From Dyadobacter alkalitolerans DSM 23607 (GTDB lineage Bacteria; Bacteroidota; Bacteroidia; Cytophagales; Spirosomataceae): a stretch of 64,000 bases of DNA. How positions within the stretch are numbered: position 1 is the first letter of the stretch; every line of letters starts with the position of its first letter. The translations under genes and the position numbers were made by a program. The notes beneath the pieces are model-generated. The model made no database searches. It was not told the DNA's origin and saw only the letters and a list, made by a program, of their open reading frames with translations. This document shows, in pieces, positions 1-6,768 of the stretch. Location: assembly GCF_000428845.1 (NCBI RefSeq), contig NZ_AUAS01000004.1, forward strand, positions 310,001 through 374,000, given 5' to 3'.

Positions 1-12
1 GAGAGAATTTGT

Positions 13-34
13 AAGCCCTTATTTACCAGGGCTT
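13..34 (-). terminator. Weak hairpin at the 3' end of the LuxR-type regulator gene
   Basis: A 7-bp inverted repeat (AAGCCCT at 13-19, AGGGCTT at 28-34) overlaps the stop codon of the minus-strand regulator gene. On the minus strand only a weak U-poor stretch follows, so termination here is plausible but not strongly supported. Confidence 0.3.
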
Positions 35-666
35 CCGTTTTTGTAATGCTCTACCTTTACAAACATTTCGATGATAGTGGAAACTTCAAGTTTCTCAAAA
101 ATCCGTGATTTATACGTGCTGACGGAGCTTCCTGTAATGTTCAGCTGTGTTGCTATTTCCTTCGTCCACTTGCCGTCAAGCAGCAGATCCATCACTTCCA
201 GCTCCCTTTGAGACAGGTTTTCCAGCGGATGTTCACTGTTTGTATTGGCTTCGAAAGTGTGCCGCATGAGTTGTTGCTGCACCACGTCGCTTACATATCT
301 TCCTTTTTCCAGGACGGATAAGATCGCCGTTTTGATGGTTTGCTGCGGTGAGTTTTTGGCAAGAAACCCGTTGGCCCCTGCTTTCAGGTAATGCATGGCG
401 TAAAGTGCTTCGTCCATGCCTGAAAACACCAGGATGCAAACTTTCGGCTGTAATTTCCTGATTCTCGGGATCATGTTGAAACCTTCGCCACCAGGAATGT
501 CAATGTCCAGGAAGATGAGATCAACGTGTGTGGAGGCGACTTGTGTGAGTGCTTCTTCAAAATTGGATGCTTCAAGAACATTGACCGAGCTAATGAGGTC
601 GTTGATTAAAAAGCGGGTCGCCAGTCTGACAACTGAGTGGTCTTCTACAAGTAATATTTGTTTCAT
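19..666 (-). CDS. NarL/LuxR-family response regulator
   Basis: A DNA-binding response regulator of 215 residues that should be phosphorylated by a histidine kinase and then bind DNA. The N-terminal receiver shows the acidic pair E8-D9, phosphoacceptor D54 (in FLDIDIPGG), switch serine S82 and the conserved lysine K104. A LuxR/GerE helix-turn-helix follows (LSQRELEVMDLLLDGKWTKEIA and onward, about residues 145-205). The frame stays open 30 codons further upstream, but the ATG at 666 starts exactly at the canonical MKQILLVEDH receiver edge, so I chose it. A membrane histidine kinase lies 1 kb away on the same strand (1725-3164), separated by a DeoR-type gene; partnership is only a guess. The receiver/HTH assignment is secure, the target genes unknown. 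Confidence 0.93.
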   Translation of the reverse strand: MKQILLVEDHSVVRLATRFLINDLISSVNVLEASNFEEALTQVASTHVDLIFLDIDIPGGEGFNMIPRIRKLQPKVCILVFSGMDEALYAMHYLKAGANGFLAKNSPQQTIKTAILSVLEKGRYVSDVVQQQLMRHTFEANTNSEHPLENLSQRELEVMDLLLDGKWTKEIATQLNITGSSVSTYKSRIFEKLEVSTIIEMFVKVEHYKNGSPGK

Positions 667-938
667 TCTTGCTGTCAGGTATTTCAAAGTGAGTATGTGA
701 GCTTGCCTTCCTTTAAAAATAGCGAATTTAACATACAACTTCTTATCAATAGCCAAACATTTGTAGAAATTATTCTAAAACGTGCACATGAACTGGGAGT
801 ATCATTCCAGAGTCTTCGTATTATGTCAGCCGACAGCTACCTCCGCAGATGCGTTTTTGAAACCGTAAAACAAGACGTATTAAGTTGATAATGAGCATAA
901 CGGTGGGTGTCATACGCATTAAGAGAACACCAGTTTAC

Positions 939-1700
939 TTAATTGGCAACAACTACGTCCAACCCTGATTCCATTAACTCTTTTTTTCTTGGAGCATCTA
1001 GATCCGGGTCTGTGAAGAGGCTGTTAACCTGGGATAAGCTGGCAACTTTCATATGACTGTCCTTACCGATTTTCGAAGAATCACATAATACAAACACTTG
1101 CGAAGCATTTTTAATGAATGCCGATGTGATTGACGATTCATGCTCGCTGTGAGCGGTAAGGCCATTTCGCGCCGAAATTCCATCGATTCCAATAAAAGCT
1201 TTGTGCGCGTGGTAACTTTCGATATGCGCTATTGCCTTGTGGCCATGAACCGCTTTGCGTGATTTATCAATTTCGCCGCCGATCAGGTTCAGGCTGATCG
1301 AAGGCGTGTCGATCAGTTCGGCCATGATTGGCAGCGAATTGGTGATGACCTTAATTCCTTTTTTCTTTTTAAGATAGCGGCACATTTTGAAAACCGTGCT
1401 GCCGCAATCCATAAATATAATGTCGTTATCTGCTACATACCCTGCGGCGAGCTGGGCAATCTTGTCTTTTTTATCTTCGTTATGACCTGCTTTGGCGGCA
1501 AAACTGGTTAGTACTAGCCCCTCAACTTTCATTGCGCCGCCATGCGTACGCATAAGCAAACCTTCTTCCGCAATGTCGTGCAGATCGCGGCGGATTGTTG
1601 CAGGCGACCTGCCCAGTTTTTCAGACAATTCAAATACAGACAAGCTGCCAAATTCATCAACCGCAGCCACGATCTTTTTCTTACGCTCCTGGAAATTCAT
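939..1700 (-). CDS. DeoR/GlpR-family transcriptional regulator
   Basis: A 253-residue sugar-phosphate-type repressor. Residues 1-57 form the DeoR winged helix with the recognition region SPATIRRDL and the typical end RTHGGAM. Residues about 75-230 are the DeoR C-terminal sensor domain, related to ribose-phosphate isomerase, with the motif IIFMDCGSTVFKM expected to bind a phosphorylated effector. Length is normal for the family. It starts 24 bp downstream of the histidine kinase gene's stop on the same strand and may be cotranscribed with it. No sugar-catabolic gene lies beside it, so the inducer and regulon cannot be predicted. Members usually repress carbohydrate uptake and catabolic operons (family knowledge). 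Confidence 0.92.
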   Translation of the reverse strand: MNFQERKKKIVAAVDEFGSLSVFELSEKLGRSPATIRRDLHDIAEEGLLMRTHGGAMKVEGLVLTSFAAKAGHNEDKKDKIAQLAAGYVADNDIIFMDCGSTVFKMCRYLKKKKGIKVITNSLPIMAELIDTPSISLNLIGGEIDKSRKAVHGHKAIAHIESYHAHKAFIGIDGISARNGLTAHSEHESSITSAFIKNASQVFVLCDSSKIGKDSHMKVASLSQVNSLFTDPDLDAPRKKELMESGLDVVVAN

Positions 1701-1724
1701 CTCAAAATTTTACTTTAATCAAAA

Positions 1725-3164
1725 CTAATCAATTTTAATCAAAGAATAGCCATATCTTGGGATAGATACAAAGAAGCTTGTGCCTTCCGAAGGGGTCGAT
1801 TCAAACCAGATTTTCCCGTTTTGCGCAGCCAAAAATTCCTGGGTCAGCAGCAAACCCAAGCCGACACCTTTTTCATTTTTTGTGCCGTAAGTCGATTGAA
1901 CATTCAAGGAAAATAGCACGGCTTGCTTATCCGGCGAAATCCCGATTCCATTATCGCGAACAGTTATAATACATTCATTGCCGGATACTTCTGATTCAAT
2001 GCTTACCTGTCCGCCTTCCGGTGTAAATTTGATGGCATTGCCGATCAGGTTCCTGAATACAACCTGCATCATATCACGATCCGCGAAAATTTCGATCGAC
2101 GGATCGATTTGGTAATTCAATTTTATATCCTTCCTGATGGCGCTGCTTTTTTCCAGGGATAATGTTGAATTCAGCAGCTCATCTAGGTTCAGCGCCTCTT
2201 TTTGAGCGGAAACACCATTTAATTGCGATTTTGACCAATTCAACAACTTAGACAGCAAAGCCATCGTGTCATTTGTAGCATGCAGTAGTTCCCGCTTGAT
2301 GCCTTGCCGTTCCGTTTCATCCAGATCATACTCAGAAAGCAATTCCAGGAAACTCTGAATGCTGGCCAATGGCCCCCGCACGTCGTGTGCAACAATCGAC
2401 ATCAGCTTGTTCTTTTCAGCATTAATGCGTTCGAGCTCTACATTCTGTTTGAGAATCTGTTGGTTTTTCTCTGCTATAAACAGCGATTTCTCCACCGCCG
2501 ACCGCCTTTCATTTTCATAACTCCGGCGGATATAATCTGTGCAGATATAAGCCAATATGGCCACCACCACATACGAAGACATATGATCCACAAACATTGC
2601 GAACCCGTTTGCATACGTATAGGGCACGGTTCCCGGGTAATAATATTCAAAAACATTCAACGCCAGCACCACCACTATGTTGACCGGGATCCATATTTTG
2701 TACTGCTTCGCCGGGCTGATTCCAATGCTTAGCAACAGAAGAAGCAGGAAATAAAGATCCGTCGGCCCGCGGAGGCCGGAGTTCAAAAAGTAGTTGACCA
2801 CAAACAGTAAAAGCCCCACAATGTCGGCGATCAGGATAGAGATGCCAAACCGATGACGGAAACGCGAATTATAATATAAACCGACAACTGCAACCAGGAC
2901 GAGAAAGCTGATGAGTGCCACTTTGGGCAAGCCGATGAAGTAATTAAAGGGAACATTGTAAATCAGCGCAGCTAGTGAAATCAGGCATACGGAGTGAAAA
3001 ATCCGGGCATTAAGAGGGAATTCGTCAGATGACCCAGACAGTCTAATCCAAAAGTTGTAAAGCTTGGATTCGGAACGCAAAACAGTAGCTTTATTTAGGT
3101 ATGATAGGAAGGTATTATTAGTGTAAATATCACGAATTAATGCGATGTATGCGTAAGCCGCCAA
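1725..3164 (-). CDS. Membrane-bound sensor histidine kinase
   Basis: A sensor kinase with about six N-terminal membrane segments (residues about 50-215, a 6TM sensor without a periplasmic ligand domain), a short coiled coil, a HisKA domain with H260 in the motif AHDVRGPLAS, and a HATPase domain (N box NLIGNAIKF, G1 DNGIGIS, G2 GVGLGL). There is no attached receiver. Its start is uncertain: the 479-residue frame begins with TTG at 3164, and no ATG or clear ribosome binding site lies between there and the first hydrophobic segment. The true start may be a TTG near residue 29, just before the SKLYNFWIRL stretch. A DeoR-type gene follows by 24 bp and a LuxR-type regulator lies further downstream. 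The signal sensed is unknown. Confidence 0.88.
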   Translation of the reverse strand: MAAYAYIALIRDIYTNNTFLSYLNKATVLRSESKLYNFWIRLSGSSDEFPLNARIFHSVCLISLAALIYNVPFNYFIGLPKVALISFLVLVAVVGLYYNSRFRHRFGISILIADIVGLLLFVVNYFLNSGLRGPTDLYFLLLLLLSIGISPAKQYKIWIPVNIVVVLALNVFEYYYPGTVPYTYANGFAMFVDHMSSYVVVAILAYICTDYIRRSYENERRSAVEKSLFIAEKNQQILKQNVELERINAEKNKLMSIVAHDVRGPLASIQSFLELLSEYDLDETERQGIKRELLHATNDTMALLSKLLNWSKSQLNGVSAQKEALNLDELLNSTLSLEKSSAIRKDIKLNYQIDPSIEIFADRDMMQVVFRNLIGNAIKFTPEGGQVSIESEVSGNECIITVRDNGIGISPDKQAVLFSLNVQSTYGTKNEKGVGLGLLLTQEFLAAQNGKIWFESTPSEGTSFFVSIPRYGYSLIKID

Positions 3165-3418
3165 AGAAAATTAATGTGTTAGGCGAAATCCCGAACGCTA
3201 ATTTTCCGTTAGTTACAAATTCCAAAAAAATGGTCAGCTGCCCGGGAGTATGACTTTTCGAATTTGGTTAAGTTTTGTTTTAGTGTTAAACTCGTCCAGA
3301 TATTCAGCATTGTGCCATATAATGGTCGGTACTCATGCTAATATGCAAAATTTTATACTTAAAGTCGCTTGTGTATCCCCCAAACTTTTAATATTCCTTA
3401 ACCTCTTTAGAAAAAGTA

Positions 3419-5029
3419 ATGAAACGTAGAGATGCCATTAAAGATTTATCCATGCTTCCGCTGGCAGGAAGTATCATGCTTCCGCAGAAAAAATCAGCTG
3501 AAACGGTCTCCCGGAATGCGGATGTAGCTGCGGGCAAGGAGATTTACCAGGCTATTGGTGTGGAGCCTATTATCAACTGTCGCGGAACATTCACCATCAT
3601 TGGCGGATCCATTGAAAGGCCGGAAGTAAGGGCTGCAATGGATGCCGCAGCACAGGTTTTTGTGCAGTATGACGAGCTGGCATTTGGTGCCGGAAAGCGA
3701 CTTGCCGAGCTTACGGGCGCGGAGTGGGGCCTGGTTTCGGCCGGTTGTGCCGCGGGGATGAAGCATGTTACGGTTGCATGTGTAACGGGTGGGAATCCCG
3801 AAAAGCTCATCCGTGTCCCCAACCTGGCTGGCTTTGAGAAAACAGAAGTGATTATCCCAAGATATTCCCGCAATGTTTACGATCATGCGCTGCGCAATGT
3901 GGGCGTAACCCTGATCACGGTTGATTCCATCGACGAGCTGTCAAATGCAATCAGCTCGCGTACGGCAATGATATATCTGATGGCTGGCGACGAGTCCATG
4001 AGCGGGCCTATGTCGCTGGAAGCGATCTCCAAATTGGCTAAGCCGAAAAACATTCCTGTCATGGTAGACGCAGCCGCAGAAGACCTTACTATTCCGAACG
4101 TGCATTTGAAAATGGGCGCGGATGTGGTGATTTATAGTGGTGGAAAGGCCTTATGCGGCCCGCAATGTGCCGGTTTGGTGTTGGGCAGGAAAGATTTGCT
4201 CATGTCTGCCTGGCAGGCAAGTGCTCCCCATCACGGTCCCGGTCGCGATAATAAAGTGGGTAGGGAAGAGACGATGGGAATGGTTGCTGCTGTGGAGGCA
4301 TGGATTAAAAGAGACCATGCAGGCGAATGGAAAAAATGGCTTTCCTGGCTGGACAACATTTCCAAAAAAGTATCGACCATTGATTCCGTTAAGACAACGG
4401 TTGTTGAGCCGAAACAGCTCTCGAACCGTACGCCCCAACTGAGAATTTCGTGGGACCCGGCGAAACTGAATATTACAGGTGAGGAAATCGCAGAACTTTT
4501 CGGACGCACAAAACCACGGATCGCATTAGGTGGAGGAACACGCGATGGGGCTACATTTGTATCCATCACGACCGGGCAAATGCAGCCGGGTGACGATAAG
4601 GTGGTTTCAGATCGGCTGTTTGAGGTTTTATCTCAGAAAAGAACGCCGCAAAAAACGGAGATGACTGCTCCTTCGGTTTCTTTGAAGGGACATTGGGAGG
4701 CGGACGTCGAGTTTTTCTCTTCCAAAAGCAAGCAAACGCTCATTATCGAGCAGGATGGCAAGTGGCTTGAAGGTTCTCACAAGGGCGAATTCAGCGTTCG
4801 CGAAATGCAGGGAACAGTGGAAGGAAATGAGTTTAAAATGCGCAGTACAGACCGTCAGCCAGGTGATGCCGTCACATTTATGTTTTCAGGAACTGTAAAA
4901 GACGATGTAATGACAGGCTCCATTTACATGGGCGAATACATGACTGCGAAGTTCACGGCCAAAAAGCAGAAATTCAAAATGAAACGTGAGAAAATCATGA
5001 TCCCATCGGGCCCGCCGCTGGCGACCTAG
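3419..5029 (+). CDS. Exported SelA-like PLP-dependent enzyme with C-terminal beta domain
   Basis: A 536-residue protein with three parts. Residues 1-30 look like a Tat-type leader (MKRRDAIKDL followed by a hydrophobic stretch), suggesting export of a folded cofactor-bearing protein. Residues about 40-405 are a fold-type I PLP enzyme of the SelA / glucosaminate-6-phosphate ammonia-lyase-like class; the Schiff-base lysine is predicted as K243 in VIYSGGKALCGPQ, and MVDAAAED supplies the pyridine-binding aspartate region. Residues about 420-530 are a beta-rich domain not found in classical SelA. No selenocysteine machinery is seen nearby, so selenium transfer is unlikely; a lyase or aldolase acting on an amino acid or amino sugar is more plausible. 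The gene stands alone, with a strong hairpin downstream. Confidence 0.8.
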   Translation: MKRRDAIKDLSMLPLAGSIMLPQKKSAETVSRNADVAAGKEIYQAIGVEPIINCRGTFTIIGGSIERPEVRAAMDAAAQVFVQYDELAFGAGKRLAELTGAEWGLVSAGCAAGMKHVTVACVTGGNPEKLIRVPNLAGFEKTEVIIPRYSRNVYDHALRNVGVTLITVDSIDELSNAISSRTAMIYLMAGDESMSGPMSLEAISKLAKPKNIPVMVDAAAEDLTIPNVHLKMGADVVIYSGGKALCGPQCAGLVLGRKDLLMSAWQASAPHHGPGRDNKVGREETMGMVAAVEAWIKRDHAGEWKKWLSWLDNISKKVSTIDSVKTTVVEPKQLSNRTPQLRISWDPAKLNITGEEIAELFGRTKPRIALGGGTRDGATFVSITTGQMQPGDDKVVSDRLFEVLSQKRTPQKTEMTAPSVSLKGHWEADVEFFSSKSKQTLIIEQDGKWLEGSHKGEFSVREMQGTVEGNEFKMRSTDRQPGDAVTFMFSGTVKDDVMTGSIYMGEYMTAKFTAKKQKFKMKREKIMIPSGPPLAT

Positions 5030-5078
5030 CACTTGGTTTACGTTTATAATGTGCCTGCATTTTTATATTAGTATTCCA

Positions 5079-5128
5079 AAACAAAGAGATCGTTCAGAAG
5101 GTTTATCCTTTGAACGATCTCTTTGTTT
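5079..5128 (+). terminator. Strong hairpin between convergent genes
   Basis: A perfect 18-bp inverted repeat (5079-5096 with 5111-5128) surrounds a loop whose ends can also pair. It lies between the plus-strand PLP gene (stop at 5029) and the minus-strand ytxJ gene (stop at 5190), and ends in a T-run on both strands. A bidirectional terminator is the simplest reading. Confidence 0.75.
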
Positions 5129-5133
5129 GCGTC

Positions 5134-5176
5134 AACATGTTTTTACTTAACATGTTTTTACTTAACATGTTTGCTT
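5134..5176. repeat. Short tandem repeat, 15-bp unit, 2.9 copies
   Basis: The unit AACATGTTTTTACTT occurs perfectly at 5134-5148 and 5149-5163, followed by a third degenerate copy from 5164. Each unit contains the palindromic core AACATGTT. It sits just past the 3' end of the minus-strand ytxJ gene and next to the strong hairpin, so it is non-coding. A slippage-generated repeat is the default explanation. Confidence 0.9.
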
Positions 5177-5189
5177 ACTAAATATTCAC

Positions 5190-5522
5190 CTACTGAAAAT
5201 AGCCAAGCGTATCGTGCAGTGAAATGTCTTCGTGCGAAGCGTCAAAAACACATTCCCCATTTTTTACAACCAGGAGTTGCGGAGATTCATGCTGTATTTT
5301 GAATGTGTTCGCAATGGACATGGATTCAGTGCGGTTATTGACCACATCCACAATGTAAAGAGGCACATCTACATCTGGAACCGAATTTACGTCCGATTTC
5401 AACTGGCGATAAGCCATCAGGCTCGTCATGCATCGCGGGCTATGTTTGTAAATGATAGCATACTCAGATGACTTGTAAATTCTCTCGACCTCTTCCGTAC
5501 TATTGATTGTAATCCAATTCAT
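5190..5522 (-). CDS. ytxJ: Bacillithiol system redox-active protein YtxJ-like (monothiol bacilliredoxin)
   Basis: A 110-residue thioredoxin-fold protein of the YtxJ family. The diagnostic segment YKHSPRCMTS places the single active-site cysteine at C31, where the family usually has KHSxxCPxS. Members are thought to remove bacillithiol mixed disulfides from proteins in the cytosol (family knowledge), which agrees with bacillithiol use in many Bacteroidota. There is no second CXXC cysteine, consistent with a monothiol mechanism. It is a single gene with no clear operon partner and no clear -7 box in the bases before its ATG. Length is normal for the family. Confidence 0.85.
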   Translation of the reverse strand: MNWITINSTEEVERIYKSSEYAIIYKHSPRCMTSLMAYRQLKSDVNSVPDVDVPLYIVDVVNNRTESMSIANTFKIQHESPQLLVVKNGECVFDASHEDISLHDTLGYFQ

Positions 5523-5802
5523 GATTTCAAGCGAAAAATTGACTTTAATTCCGGCAATGTCTCTACAACAACATTAACACCTTTTTTCATTCCCCATCCC
5601 GAAAAAAAGCGTTCCAGTTTGGAGGAGGTAGGTTAAAAGTTAGTATAAAGCTGGATGCGGCGGCGCATGGATGTAAACACGGTACGCTGTCTTCTTGACG
5701 AAAATAACATTGCAATTCTTTTTTGTAAAAAATGTGACCAAATAACCAATCAACGTCTAAAAGGGAAATAGATGAAAGAAATGTAAACTTATAGGTTGAT
5801 TT

Positions 5803-6354
5803 ATGAAAATTAGTAATATCTTTGTGATTGTTCGGGACAGCCTCTTTGCGGCAAAATTCCAGAAAGAAGACCGCAATGCGTTCGCGCGAATGTTTGAGCT
5901 CTGGAACGACGCCGAATTTCTTGAAGCATTTTTCGAGGAACATAAGCAGGATTTGAACGCCTTCTGGCAGCATGTAACTGTTCAGGAAGCTGTTATCGCG
6001 ACAATGAATGAAGCCATTTTGTTGGAGCGAAAGTTAGTGGCAGTAGCGCAAACCGGGCTGACAGAGGAGAATGAGACGCTTTCCTGCTTGTTCAGGCCAT
6101 TGCGAAATCGAACAACAAAACTGGAAGAACTGGAGAAAAGCAAGGTGAGAGGTTCGCGGCGGCATAGTTGGTTGCGAATCTATGCAATCAGGGTGGATGT
6201 TAATTTATTTGTGGTTTCTGGTGGTGCAATTAAGTTGACAAGGACTATGAATGAGCGAAGTCATCTGGTAACAGAATTGGAAAAACTGGAATTTTTGCGG
6301 GGTTACCTGGGTGATGCTGAAAATAATGAGTTGGAGATTTTTGAGATGTATTAA
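5803..6354 (+). CDS. Putative toxin component of a two-gene toxin-antitoxin module
   Basis: A 183-residue protein of unknown activity. It has an acidic N-terminal half (FELWNDAEFLEAFFEEHKQDL) and a basic core, KSKVRGSRRHSWLRIYAIRVD, followed by VFVVSGGAIKLTRTM-like beta strands. From memory of the pattern, similar Bacteroidota proteins of this layout sit directly before a small HTH gene, as here, where the next start is 12 bp after this stop. The SWLRIYAIR...GGAIKLT region resembles the ligand-binding beta sheet of RelE/HigB-type proteins, but I cannot see defined catalytic residues. The ATG at 5803 is favoured because the conserved beginning MKIxNIF fits the family length. A -7-like TATCTTTG at 5817 lies inside the frame and would call for a later start (M30, 5890). 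Function is inferred from context only. Confidence 0.6.
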   Translation: MKISNIFVIVRDSLFAAKFQKEDRNAFARMFELWNDAEFLEAFFEEHKQDLNAFWQHVTVQEAVIATMNEAILLERKLVAVAQTGLTEENETLSCLFRPLRNRTTKLEELEKSKVRGSRRHSWLRIYAIRVDVNLFVVSGGAIKLTRTMNERSHLVTELEKLEFLRGYLGDAENNELEIFEMY

Positions 6355-6366
6355 CCGGATTAAAAA

Positions 6367-6675
6367 ATGGAAAAGATCAGAGAGAAATTAAAAAATGCCA
6401 AGCAGGACATTACTTGGCTGCCCGAGGCGAGGGCCAGGCAGGAGAATCATGCGTGGCTGCGGATTTCATTTGCGATTGGCGTCAGCGTGCTGAGCGCCCT
6501 GCGCGAGCGCAAAACGACGCAAAAAGATCTGGCGGAAAGTTTGAAATGCTCTCCTCAATATGTCAACAAGATTGTGAAAGGGTCGGAGAATCTTACTTTG
6601 GAAACGATTTGCAAGTTAGAGAAAGCGTTGTCGATCAAGCTGATCGAAACGCCTTCTCTTCCGCTGATGTCCTGA
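6367..6675 (+). CDS. XRE-family HTH protein, putative antitoxin
   Basis: A 102-residue protein with a Cro/C1-type helix-turn-helix at about residues 40-95 (TTQKDLAESLKCSPQYVNKIVKGSENLTLETICKLEKAL). The charged N-terminal 35 residues could wrap the partner protein. It starts 12 bp after the upstream gene's stop, so the two are almost certainly cotranscribed. The toxin-first, HTH-second order is the one used by HigBA-like modules, in which the antitoxin neutralises the toxin and represses the shared promoter (family knowledge). The HTH assignment is firm; the antitoxin role is inferred from gene order. Confidence 0.75.
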   Translation: MEKIREKLKNAKQDITWLPEARARQENHAWLRISFAIGVSVLSALRERKTTQKDLAESLKCSPQYVNKIVKGSENLTLETICKLEKALSIKLIETPSLPLMS

Positions 6676-6768
6676 TTTAGCAATACGCCTAAGCTTCCGT
6701 GCTAAGCCTGGCGTCATAAAAACAAAGAATGCTTAGGAAAGCTGATAGCTTCTTCGAGCGTTCTGACA

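Noticed and set aside
3419-5029. Selenocysteine synthase (SelA) function for the PLP protein
   Set aside because: No selB, selC or selD is nearby, and the exported leader and extra domain do not fit cytosolic tRNA-bound SelA.
5817-5824. TATCTTTG inside the first codons of the putative toxin gene, read as its promoter
   Set aside because: A TTG lies 18 bp upstream, so it fits the consensus, but using it would force a start at 5890 and drop the beginning that looks conserved in the family. I kept ATG 5803 and treat the match as uncertain.
5587-5973. A minus-strand open frame of 128 codons upstream of and overlapping the putative toxin gene
   Set aside because: It overlaps the better-supported plus-strand gene and shows no family-like segments.
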